Assembly: GCA_003254925.1 (NCBI GenBank)
Contig: QANZ01047720.1
Location: forward strand, 1 to 64,000
Length of the DNA: 64,000 bases
From: Chamaecrista fasciculata
Taxonomy: Eukaryota; Streptophyta; Magnoliopsida; Fabales; Fabaceae
Direction of reading: 5' to 3'
The notes beneath the pieces are model-generated. The model saw nothing but the letters and a program-made list of their open reading frames with translations, searched no databases and was not told the origin of the DNA. Position numbers and translations under genes: made by a program. Every line of letters starts with the position of its first letter. Positions within the stretch are counted from its first letter, which is position 1. This document shows positions 45,856 through 56,186 of the stretch, piece by piece.

Positions 45856-47982
45856 TGATGGAGATTGTGCCCTAGGGCCAATCATTTTATTTATGAGTTA
45901 TTTGAACATATATATTTTTGATTAATTTATAGAGATAAATTATGTTGTTATCATATCATTAGCGTGTTTACTATGATAGCGTCCTTGATTGATTATAAGA
46001 TAATTAATCTAAAACTGTCCCTGGTCGATCATTCACGTGGGGACGTAAATGAACTAAGACCGGCATGACCTCGGTGTATAGAGATACATGCACTAGATGC
46101 TTCTCGAGAGCCATGGTGCAATTTTGTAAGGGTTACAAATTGCTGGACCGACCCGGAGAGTCCTGCATGGGTTTAGTCATAAGCGAGCCTCTCCTGTACA
46201 CCTGTCACGATAGCCTTAGACCTGAGGTCTTGACTATTCCGGCATTGTAGTTGTCAAACTTTGGCCTAGTCCAACGTTACCCGTAGCAGGGTAGCCATAC
46301 AGGCTAGGTACGGGTTTGGTTGATTACCGTGCAAAGGAATGTGGTTGACCAAGATGGGATTTTGTCCCTCATTTAAGATGAGAGATATTTAACTGGCGCC
46401 CTCGATGAGTCTGTCCAAGAAATGCGTGGCCACGCTGGGAATTGGGACTAACTCAGGAAATCGAGAAAGTTGTGGTTTGGATTTTGGATGACATTCCCGT
46501 GCCTGATCCATGACCAAAATATCGTGAGACAATAGGAATTATGACAAGGTGGTATTTAGGTTAAATCGTTAAAACGTTAAAGCGATAACTCCCGTGTTTT
46601 GGGTAGTCGTGATGGCTTGCTAGAGTCCGCTCACGACTTGTGAGTCATAAGATGATTTGCTGCCAACTTCACGTGAGGCCTGCTGGGTCACACATGAGCA
46701 GGATCAAGATGCTAATTTTTGGGACACGAATTAGGGTTAATTCGTGAGTCACTTAGGTGACACAATTTAGGACATAGTTAAATGTCTTAGGACATTAAAT
46801 CTTGTCTTAAATAAATATCTATGATTGAGGTTTTAAATTTGTTGGACAAATTTAAATTTAAATTAATTGTTAAATAGTTTTACAATTAAAATATTAGTGA
46901 ATAAATAAATTAAATAAGTTTCCTAAAAATTAGGGAATTATTGATTTATTAAATTCACTAAAATTGGGAAATAAAAGGATGAGGGTGGCGCCTCATTATC
47001 TTTGTTTTTATTAATAGAAATTGTTTTTATTAATTAAATAAAGATAAGATAAATATCTTTTGGAAAAGATATAGGATTTGAATTAAAAGATATTAAGGTA
47101 ATTCTTTTATTCAAAATTGTTAGGAATTAGTTATAACTACCTAAGGAGTTTGGGTTGTTATAAAATTCCTCCAAAAACTCCATGAGAATTTCGCCTACCC
47201 CCTTTCTTGGGATGGAAGATTTGATCTTGCATTTTAGAGTTTGGGTCTAGGCTAAAGTCGATTTTTATATTTAATTATTAAAGTAATATTTAAATTATAA
47301 AATCAAAATCTCATGACTCATTCCAACCAATAGGATTTGAGCAAATCAAGATTTGATCCAAGATTTGATCTTGGATAGGTCAAATTCGAAAATTGGGCTT
47401 TATTTTTGAATTATAATATTAAGTTTAATATTATAAATCAAAAGATATTTTGAGATATCTAAAAGATATCCCATATCTTAGAGATATCCTAATTGGATTA
47501 GGATTCCCTAAAACTAGGAATGAGAACACTATAAATAGAGGCACTAGGCGCCTACCTCAGAGATAACTCACAACACAGATCAATTCTTAGTCAGACTAAG
47601 AATTTCGCCTAGAGCATCTATATAGAGTGAAAAATCGCCTTAGCCCAATCAATCTTGATAATCAAGAACACTTCTTGATTATTCAAGAATCATAGATATA
47701 GTTCCTGTTTTTCACTTAGGAAGAAGTGAAGGAGGATAGCACCTAGGCATCTGCCAAACTGCTCGTGTGGATTACTGGTAGAGGAAGGACACTCTGTGGA
47801 CTTCTCAAATTCGCGAATACGATAAGTCACCGATCAAAACTAGGTAAACATCTTTTCTTACTTAGTATAAACATAGTTAGTGGATCCTGGAAGGAATCAC
47901 AGAGTTAGCCTTTAGTTTTTTTTGCGTTTTAGTCCAAAATTTTAAATTTCTTCCGCTGCGCTCCCTCTGTGATTTCCCAACA
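45856..47982 (+). mobile_element. Solo LTR of Copia-1 family (2127 bp)
   Basis: TGATGGAGATTGTGC...ATTTCCCAACA, flanked by perfect GAAAC (45851-45855; 47983-47987). No internal element sequence, so it arose by LTR-LTR recombination after insertion. TATAAATAGAGG at 47530-47541 is its promoter TATA box. It lies in the Ser-rich/PNDP exon of the Gypsy-B antisense gene; Gypsy-A shows the uninterrupted sequence at 11995-12015. Confidence 0.96.
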
Positions 47983-48131
47983 GAAACACCCTCAGAGAAA
48001 AAGGGGTCGTTTGGAAAAATGATCTTCAGCGGTTGCGGTTGATCACCAAACGCAAACCAAAACTTAAATGAGGAAGATGATGAAGAAGATGAAGGAGAAG
48101 GTTTAGAAAACTTACATTCATCGAAGTCCAT

Positions 48132-48797
48132 GATACTGGTGAATCGAAGCGGAATCCTCGCGAGAAAGAGTCAAAAATGCTGATGAACACTACGAAGAAC
48201 GTGAAGAACACAATGAGTGAAACTCAACAACAAAAGCATGGATTGCATAAAAACAGCTGAAAGAAGTACCACAATGCTCACCGGAAGTCGCCGGTCGCGG
48301 TAATCGAAGCAAACAGAGCGGTGGCGGGGCTGAACGGAGCGTCGCGGACTCACAGTTCCGGCGAGGAACTCAGAGAAAATTGTAGTAGAGAGAGAAGACT
48401 GGAAATCGCAAATGAGGAAGAAAGAGGGAAAAAATTGCGGTTTTGAAAGCAAGTGACAAAAATCGCGAAGCTGCATTTATTGCGCCACCCTCAATCTCCG
48501 TTTTGGCCATCATTGTGGAGTAAGAGCCAATCTGAGGCTGCCACGTGGCCACGATGTGCTGACATGCAAAAAGTGAAGTGACGCAAAACGTCAGCGAGGA
48601 AACTGGAGATACAAGGGTTGGTGGCGCCGGATCCGAGAGCGCCGCATCAGGTTGGGTCACAACCATCCAGAATCTCCAAGATGAAACTCGCGGCGTCAAC
48701 GACAACAACGCCAGTAACGATACTATCACTGTCGAGGACGCCCTCGAAGGGGACTCCACTGATGGGGACAGAGCTTCACTTCTTTTGCTGGGACTAG
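48132..48797 (-). promoter_or_regulatory. Upstream region of Gypsy-B antisense gene
   Basis: Counterpart of 11265-11836: CCGGAACTG, CTTCCGGTGAGC (possible leader intron donor) and a CT-rich tract (48380-48420 on the minus strand). It ends at the polypurine-tract region of the 3' LTR, cttcttttgctgggactag (48779-48797). No gene. Confidence 0.4.
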
Positions 48798-49404
48798 TGA
48801 TAATAGGCCAAATAAGTTGGAGGCCCAAAATGGCAAAATATATGCCCTTGGCCCAATGCGCCAAGTACCCACTGGACAAGTTGAAGGATCGTGAACGCCC
48901 TACATCTTGCCAGGACAAGGGCGCCCATAAGCACGAATGGTGAGGGCGCCCACGGAGCGAAGAATAAGGAAACATCCCCTGAATCAATCAGGAACCAATC
49001 AAGGATCGCTCAAGATACGCTGTCAATCAAGACAAATCACTCAGAGATCCCTTCCCTTGATAAACGCCTTGGTCATCAAGGCACCTTTCACAGAAAAGGG
49101 AATTACGTGGGAGCCAAGGATCACAATCACATCAGCCAGGATCACAATCAAGCATCCAGGCATTTATGGCAAGATCACACCAGATTGCCCTCAGCCAGTA
49201 TAAAAGGTTAACCCTTCACACTGGAAAAAGGTACACTCTCTACTCAGTCAATTGAGATTATTGAGCTCATAACCCTTACTAACTTAAGCATCGGACGTGA
49301 ATCGCAGGGCCACCCTGTGTGTTCATTGACTTGCAGGCGACCTCTGACCCAGAGTTGCCTCACCGGAACTAGGTAATGACCCCCAGCCAGAACCAGGTTC
49401 ATCA
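48798..49404 (+). mobile_element. Gypsy-B 3' LTR (607 bp)
   Basis: TGATAATAGGCC...GGTTCATCA, paired with 40206-40810; TATAAAAGG at about 49199. Differences from the 5' LTR are scattered. Confidence 0.92.
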
Positions 49405-50815
49405 AATTCCACTTTGGTATCCTGTCCTATTGCCCAGTACCACTTTGGTACCCTGTTCTTTCAAAAGTACAACTTTGGTACCTTGTCCTTTAAACAGTTA
49501 CCCACTTTGGTACCCAATTTAAAATTTCTGTCAAATTTTACCGGTGGAGGGACTAAAAAGACAAAATTCTTAATTTTTCATCACCAATTTGCGATTTCCA
49601 CATTCATTCATTTACTAACCCCCATTTTTTCCTCTTCACAATTCATCCCTTCTTCATCTCACTGTGCGCTTCATCTCTTCACGATTCTCATTCTTCTTCG
49701 CGATCAACACTGCCAATCGAGGAACCCTAAACCTCTTCGCGATTTCATCCTCCATCTGCAACCTCTTCGCGATTTCATCCTCCATCTACAAATCGAAACC
49801 CTCTTCGTCATATCCTCTCTCCTTGCCGACGAATCCTAAATCTTTGAATCCCTAAATCTATCGCACAAAAAGCCTTGGAATCACAGCACTGGTTCGTCTT
49901 CTTCACGGGTTCGAAGGTTTTAAGGTTCTTCATAGGTTCGTCTTCTTCACGTCTTCTTCTTCATGGTTTTAAGGTTCAAAAATAAAACCAGTCACTAACC
50001 GCAACACAGGTTCGTTTTCACGTCTTCTTCTTCTTCACGGGTTCGTCTTCTTCACGTCTTGCAGATGGAGGATGAAATCGCGAAGAGGTTTAGGGTTCGT
50101 CGATTGGCAGTGTTGGTCGCGTTTTTTCTTTTGATTTTAGTGTGAATTGTGAGTGGTGAATAATGAAAGCTGATGTTGTGTTCTTTAATTAGATGAAGAA
50201 TGAATCGCATATATGAAGAATGAAGAATGAAAGCTGATTTCATGAAGCGCACAGTGAGATGAAGAAGGGATGAATCGTGAAGAGGAAAAAAATGGGGATT
50301 AGTGAATGAATGAATGTGGAAATCGCAAATTGGTGATGAAAAATTAAGAATTTTGTCTTTTTAGTCCCTCCATCGTTAAAATTTGACAGAAATTTTAAAT
50401 TGAGTACCAAAGTGGGTAACGGTTTAAAGGACAGGGTACCAAAGTGGTACTTTGAAAGAACAAAGTACCAAATTGGTACTGGCCAATAGGACAGGGTACC
50501 AAAGTGGAATTCACCCTTTATTAAAAGGGACAAGGATAAAATTGGATATAAGTAAGTCATTAAGAGTTATTTTTGTCTAGATTTATTGAGTTTTTTGCAT
50601 CTCGATTTTTCTAAATTTAGCTGCCGCATCCACTTCTTTCTGAAGCTAAAAAATGGAGCTTTGGAAAAAAACGATATTTCAACTTTTTTTTCCCTCTTCT
50701 TTTTTTTATAAAGCTCAAACAAACACATTAAAACCCATCATAATCATTTAATTTAAAAATATAAGTGCTTTTTTATATATATATAAAAAAAAGAGTCAAT
50801 CCAAATGCACCCTAA

Positions 50816-51621
50816 ATCTAGATAAAACTACTGCTAAAAGAGGAGACATAACATATGACTTATTCAATTGAAAAATTAAAACAAAAGATGAAATTTAAGG
50901 ATAGATTGCAATTAATACAATTCCTCTTTATAAAAGTAAAAAATGACTTTAACACAATAAACAATAAAAAAATAATAACATAAATAATCTATAATATAAA
51001 TAAATATTATAATTTTAAAAATTTTATTAAAATTCATAATTTTTTAATTATTTATATATATAAATATAATATAATTTTAAAAATTTGATATATCTATATC
51101 TTTTCTTCTATGAGTGTTAATATTCATCCATGGTAGATTAAAGAACCCTCTCTTTCACTATTTTGATCCATACATTTTTATAATACAGAAATCAAATCAC
51201 TCAACATCATAAATTGTAAGAAAAGAAATAAATTATTGAAAGTAGAATAAAATATATTAAAAAGAAAAGTTTTTTCAAAGAATGAAATCATGAAGCGATC
51301 AAGCGAAAGGGAAGGTGGGCCCACAAGGAGAGTCAACAAGATCCAAAACCTAAACGTGGCTTCATACGGAAACCAGGTCAATGGAGGTGCGGCCCGCGGA
51401 AGTCAATGTTACTGGCTCTTCCGGTATCCAGTCACCCCTGAAAAGGAGAAGCCCCGTCAAATCAATTTCGTTGACTTGTGTGAGCTTTACAGTTTACTAC
51501 TCGCCATACACCCTTTATCACTTCTTTTTGTCTTTTTTCTTTTTTCTCAATATAGAGGAACAATTAAATAACAATAATTATTTCAGTCCAAAAAAAAAAC
51601 AATAATTATCAAGTTAAAATA
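50816..51621. other. Spacer with a GC-rich island
   Basis: AT-rich except 51290-51480, which is markedly GC-richer and contains GTGGGCCCAC (51315-51324), the palindromic site bound by class I TCP factors. Frames here (51290-51571) have no family match I recognise. Confidence 0.5.
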
Positions 51622-51970
51622 TAGGTCAAATTACATTTTTGATTTTGTATCTTTTGATTAGATCTACATTTGGCTTCATAATTTTTTTTTTTTCATTTTT
51701 GATTTCATATTATTCGATCACGTATAGAATGGGTCTCATATTTTTTTGGTTACAAATTCAGTCTCATATCTTTGCAAAATATTCCACTGTTAGTCCCAGA
51801 ATGTGAAATATCTGACAAACATATGATACCAACTATGCAATCTGACCAAAAGATATAAGACTAATTCTGCAATATGACCTAAAGATATAAGACTAATTCT
51901 GCAACCTAACCCAAATATAGGAATCAAAAGTACTGTTACACGAGACCAAATTATGATTTGAAAAGTACCT
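51622..51970. repeat. Foldback repeat (GGTCTCATATCTTTT type)
   Basis: Left aggtcaaattacatttttgatttt and right gaccaaattatgatttgaaaagtacct are a loose inverted pair around arms such as cagtctcatatctttg and caaagatataagactaattctgca. Confidence 0.55.
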
Positions 51971-51975
51971 AACCC

Positions 51976-52830
51976 AAATACATGCATGTTATCGGAGACT
52001 GCAAGTTTGCTAAAGATCTTTGGATAAAGATTGTACTCGATGTGAAAATTGACAATTTCTTCGACTTAGAACTTAATAATTGGCTCTTGGAGAATCTCTC
52101 GGATGACTCTGAAGTGGATGGAAGATGCTGGTCCACTGTTTTTGGTGTTCTGTGTTGGATTCTCTGGAAGTGGCGTAATAGAAGAATCTTTGAGCCAAAT
52201 TTTGTGCTACTTGCTGAGCCTCTAGAGGTTGTTGACTGGTGGGTTATTATCATTGCTAGAGTGTATGAGTCTAGTAATTGGAAGAGAATAAATGAGTCGA
52301 GTTTGAATGATGTGAACCTGATTTGTTGGTGGCTACCGGATAATGGTTGGATCAAAGTTAACACTGACGCTTCCTTTGCTAAAGACTCCAACTTAGCTTC
52401 CTGCGGTGGGATTGTTCGTGATTCGAATGGCAAATGGATGTGTGGGATAGCCAAGAAGTTGGGGAAATATAATATCTTTGAGGCTAAGATGTGGGGGTTT
52501 ATGTAAGGTTTGAAGATCGCATTGGATATGGGATTCAGACGTGTGGTGTTGGAATTTGACTCGCTTGGAGCTGTGAATTCGGTTAACAATGGCGATGATA
52601 TTTCGTCATCTAAGAGATCTTTGCTGCACTGTATTTAGAATTGGAGAAGAAGAGAGTGGAATGTTAGGGTTTGCCATGTTTTTCGCGAGGGAAACAAGGA
52701 CGCTGATTGTTTAGCAGGGCTGTGGATATCTTTGACTAAGGATTTTATTGTTTGGCAGACTCCTCCGGGTTGTTTGAGGTTGATTATTAGGGAGGTTGAG
52801 ATAGGTGCCATTTTGCCTAGGGATTTTTAG
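51976..52830 (+). pseudogene. LINE tail with RNase H, 3' end
   Basis: Plus strand. zf-RVT-type remnant (IGDCKFAKDLWIKI), then CWILWKWRNRRIF, then RNase H: WIKVNTDAS (Asp), FEAKMWG (Glu), LEFDSLGAV (Asp), VCHVFREGNKDADCLAG (Asp). Two stops (52503-52505 TAA; 52636-52638 TAG). The Pro-rich/IGAILPRDF C-terminus ends at 52828-52830. All four acidic residues are present, so decay is by stops rather than by loss of the active site. The N-terminal part is not in the window. Confidence 0.85.
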
Positions 52831-53902
52831 TGTGTTTTTTTTTGTGTTGTTTTGCTGTTTTGGCCTTTAGGTCTCACCTACCCCAAAAAAACTACTAAAT
52901 TTCGAAAATTAACCAAAGATGTCATAAATTTTAGATTTAATTTGTCCCAAAAAGAAAAATCTATCTACACTAAAAAAATCAGTTTGTTTTTCTTCAAGTT
53001 GTTGTCAATATTAAACATTTCTTTGCCAATATAATTAAATTATTTTAACTTTCCACCAATATTAATGAAAAATAATAAAAAAGTATAAATATGATAAAAT
53101 TTTAATTCTAATAATCATAACTAAGTTACAAAAATACATATTATTACATCGAGAAACAAATAAATAAACTAACAATGTTATAAATACAAGTTTAATAAAT
53201 TAATATAAATTAATATATATAGTCAATTTTCATAATATTCAGCCATATTAATATCATCAAATGGCATTTCATTATTATTTTCTCTCCGAAGTTTAGGCTC
53301 ATTCATAGTCAACAGTTTTTAACACTTGACTCATAAATATAAAAAAAATTAAAAAAAAAATCAATGGGCCAATTTAACACCCATTTTATAAATTTTTAAT
53401 CGATTCCAAGTTTTTGAACCAGTTAATTTATTAGGTGACTTTGATTGAACTACAGGCCGATTCTCAACTCAACCAATCTTTATGAAATAGACACGAGATA
53501 CAATATGAACAGAAACACAATGACACACTAAATTCATTAAATTATATGACACAATGTGATATATATATATAATTAAAAATTTATAAATAAAAACCACAAA
53601 ATTATAATATTTATTCATAACATAAGTCATATATATGATTATTTTTTATTGCTTATTTATTATTATGTTAAAGTAAAAATAATAATTCTATATTCTGAAA
53701 CCCACAAATATATCTATATATATATAGGTATTGAATATAGAAATGTCATGTCTAACATTTATAAACAGATCCTCCAAATAAAATGTACATATTTTATAAA
53801 CAGATCTAATTTTTTTGAACATTAAATATTAGCTTAAAAGGAAAAAAAAAAAAAAACTAAAGTGCACTTTTGGTCCCATAATTTTGACAAAGGTTTCAAT
53901 TT
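52581..53902. repeat. Tandem duplication unit 1 (1322 bp)
   Basis: From ggttaacaatggcgatga in the LINE RNase H to the first 40 bp of a foldback (taaagtgcacttttggtcc). Unit 2 starts directly at 53903 with ggttaacaatagcggtga. Confidence 0.93.
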
Positions 53903-55255
53903 GGTTAACAATAGCGGTGATATTTCGTCATCTAAGAGATCTTTGCTGCACTGTATTTTGAATTGGAGAAGAAGAGAGTGGAATGTTAGGGTTTGCCATG
54001 TTTTTCGCGAGGGAAACAAGGACGCTGTTGTTTAGCAGGGTTGTGGATATCTTTGACTAAGGATTTTATTGTTTGGCAGACTCCTCCAGGTTGTTTGAGG
54101 TTGATTATTAGGGAGGATGAGATAGGTGCCATTTTGCCTAGGGATTTTTAGTGTTTTTCTTTTTTTGTGTTGTTTTGCTGTTTTGGCCTTTAGGTCTCGC
54201 CTACCCCAAAAAAACTACTAAATTTTGAAAATTAACCAAAGACGTCATAAAGTTTAGATTTAATTTGTCCCAAAAAGAAAATTCTATCTACAATAAAAAA
54301 AAGCAGTTTGTTTTTCTTCAAGTTGTTGTCAATATTAAACATTTCTTTGCCAATATAATTAAATTATTTTAACTTTCCACCAATATTAATAAAAATAATA
54401 AAAAATTATAAATATGATAAAATTTTAATTCTAATAATCATAACTAAGTTACAAAAATACATATTATAACATCGAGAAACAAATAAATAAACCAACAATG
54501 TTATAAATACAAGTTTAATAAATTAATATAAATTAATATATATAGTCAATTTTCATAATATTCAGCCATATTAATATCATCAAATGGCATTTCATTATTA
54601 TTTTCTCTCCGAAGTTTAGGCTCATTCATAGTCAACATTTTTTAACACTTGACTCATAAATATAAAAAAAATTAAAAAAAAAATCAATGGGCCAATTTAA
54701 CACCCATTTTATAAATTTTTAATCGATTCCAAGTTTTTGAACCAGTTAATTTATTAGGTGACTTTGATTGAATTACAGGGCGATTCCCAACTCAACCAAT
54801 CTTTATGAAACATAGACACGAGATACGATATGAACACAAATACAATGACACGCTAAATTTATTAAATTATATGACACAATGTGACATATATATATAGATA
54901 ATTAAAAATTTATAAATAAAAACCATATCATATATATATATATGATTATTTTTTATTGTTTATTAATTATTATGTTAAAGTAAAAATAATAATTCTATAT
55001 TCTGAAACCCACGAATGAATATATATATGTATATATATATATATATATGGGTATTGAATATAGAAATGTCATGTCTAACATTTAACCAAGGAACATATCC
55101 TCCAAGTTGGCCAAAAAAAAAAAACATATCCTCCAAATAAAATGTACATATTTTATAAACAGAACTAATTTTTTTGAACATTAAATATTAGCTTAAAAGG
55201 AAAAAAAAAATAAAGTGTACTTTTGGTCCCATAACTTTAGCAAAAGTTTCAATTT
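53903..55255. repeat. Tandem duplication unit 2, with second LINE 3' end
   Basis: Direct copy of 52581-53902. Its LINE part (53903-54150) reads leu where unit 1 has the TAG (attttg versus atttag) but lacks one A in gacgctg-ttg, which breaks its frame elsewhere. The rest is non-coding AT-rich sequence that diverges by small indels. The copy runs on into the complete foldback 55211-55573. Confidence 0.93.
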
Positions 55256-55573
55256 GAAACTATAACCTTTTTTGTTGTAATTTTGGTCTCATAACTTTGA
55301 CAAAGGTCTCAGTTTGGTCCCATAACTTTTTTTGTTGCAATTTTGGTCTCATAACTTCTAAAAACGGCTCACTATTTGTCCAAAGCTGATTTCCATCTGT
55401 TCCATAACTTCACACATATTTGCTACGTCATCATCCAACTCAGTATGTCAGATTATCTTTAGCGGCAGATAATGGATGTAAATCAGTATTGGGATCATCA
55501 GTGAGACGTTTTCAAAAGTTATGAGACCAAATTAAAATCTTTATGAAAATTATGAGACCAAAAGTACACTTTA
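55211..55573. repeat. Foldback element 5' of the WRKY gene
   Basis: TAAAGTGTACTTTTGGTCCC and GACCAAAAGTACACTTTA are inverse ends with matching arms (ttatgagaccaaattaaaatc/gtttcaatttg). It lies about 600 bp before the WRKY start codon. Flanks are poly-A, so no duplication can be read. Confidence 0.8.
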
Positions 55574-56186
55574 AAAAAAAAAAAAAATACAATCTTGATT
55601 TCACACCCGAAAAGGAAAAGAAGGAAAAAAAGTTGAAATTGAAGAGAGAGAGAAATGAGTTGGGTCACGTGGGACGCGCCGCACGAATCGGAGGCGGTGG
55701 CTTTATTTCTTCCTCACATGTAAGAACCAGTCAGACTCCTTTCTTCACGACTCCTATATACTTCTTGTTCATACTTCAATTCATTCATATACATATACAC
55801 ACACTCTATCAACTAGTAATCAACTTGTATATCTGGTCGGGTCGGGTATTCAAATTTTGACCCATGACATTCATTTACAATTCCACACTTTTTCATTCAT
55901 TTAATTTAATGGTGTCATCAATTTAGAACCTAATAAACTGCATACTACTTACACATACTTATATGGCCGCAATTTATTTCATTTCGACATTTCTTACACC
56001 CTGACGCACCACATGACGTCATAAATCCAATCCCCATTTAATTTCTTCTTCTCCTATCTCTTTTTATACCCTTCTTCATTGCTCCTGTAAAAAGACTTCA
56101 ATTCAATTCACCCTCATCCATCTTCATTTTCTCTCTCTACATCTCTCTCTCTCTTTCTTTGATATATCCATTAATTTCGTATATAT
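55574..56186 (+). promoter_or_regulatory. WRKY gene upstream region
   Basis: Motifs seen: CACGTG G-box (55666-55671), W-box TTGACC (55857-55862), TGACGTCA palindromic bZIP site (56014-56021), and a TATA-like TTTTATAC near 56062-56069, followed by a CT-rich stretch (56128-56158) typical of plant leaders. A W-box fits self- or cross-regulation by WRKY factors, which is known in the family but not shown here. The transcription start is not determined. Confidence 0.55.

Larger units (their letters stand above)
43377..48131 (-). pseudogene. Antisense extra gene of Gypsy-B, split by Copia solo LTR
   Basis: Minus strand. ATG at 48131 (MDFDECKFSKPSPSS), Ser run, PNDPFFSEGVS up to the solo LTR at 47982. 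It resumes below 45856 (SPLFAGEWSKVLHQLGYNC), then LSPAAEST...EEAGGADVPIW. After a frame loss near 45450 comes the domain DLEMPFNPAVTDLL...GRRILLGFVAKCKRDGV...YFFYPRWVDNCFISYY (45173-44685), an intron (44576-44654), and a C-terminal part with KRPRGDKGKEKVV, coiled coil and acidic tail to 43377, with one stop at 44150. Collinear with the Gypsy-A copy. Role unknown; Transposase_28-like by recall. Confidence 0.72.
40206..49404 (+). mobile_element. Gypsy-B, Tat-type, plus strand, internally deleted
   Basis: LTRs 40206-40810 (605 bp) and 48798-49404 (607 bp) are reverse-complement relatives of the Gypsy-A LTRs. Flanks AATTT versus AATTC are a one-mismatch 5-bp duplication. After PBS come RNase H (41455-42190), the integrase start (to about 42530) and integrase C-terminus (42549-42840), then an antisense gene (48131-43377, minus), then the 3' LTR. 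Gag, protease, RT and the integrase core are deleted. It carries a hAT element and a Copia solo LTR. Not autonomous. Confidence 0.92.
40196..50516. mobile_element. Mutator-like foldback element, split by Gypsy-B
   Basis: Perfect 9-bp duplication TTTATTAAA (40187-40195; 50517-50525), the Mutator signature. The left end GGGTAAATT is cut after 10 bp by Gypsy-B and resumes at 49405-49409 (aattccactttggta). The right end is the inverse (accaaagtggaattcaccc). The terminal repeats extend about 265 bp (49405-49672 versus 50243-50516). The centre (49673-50242) repeats the phrase cctcttcgcgatttcatcctccatct, also present inverted near 50060-50105. About 1.1 kb without the insert; no transposase. Confidence 0.92.
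39427..50812. mobile_element. Harbinger-like element, outermost layer of nested stack
   Basis: Left end GAATGCGTTTGGATTAACTTTT and the inverse of the right end (GGGTGCATTTGGATTGACTC) pair, flanked by TAA at 39424-39426 and 50813-50815, the PIF/Harbinger TWA duplication. Next to both ends lie similar AAAGTACTTTTT/AAGCACTTAT and AGCTTTTA/AAGCTAAAA phrases. Between them sit all inner elements. TIR similarity is partial, so this outer layer is the least certain. Confidence 0.6.

Noticed and set aside
48370..48987. 205-codon minus-strand frame
   Set aside because: Crosses from LTR to leader region; no homology and not kept in Gypsy-A.
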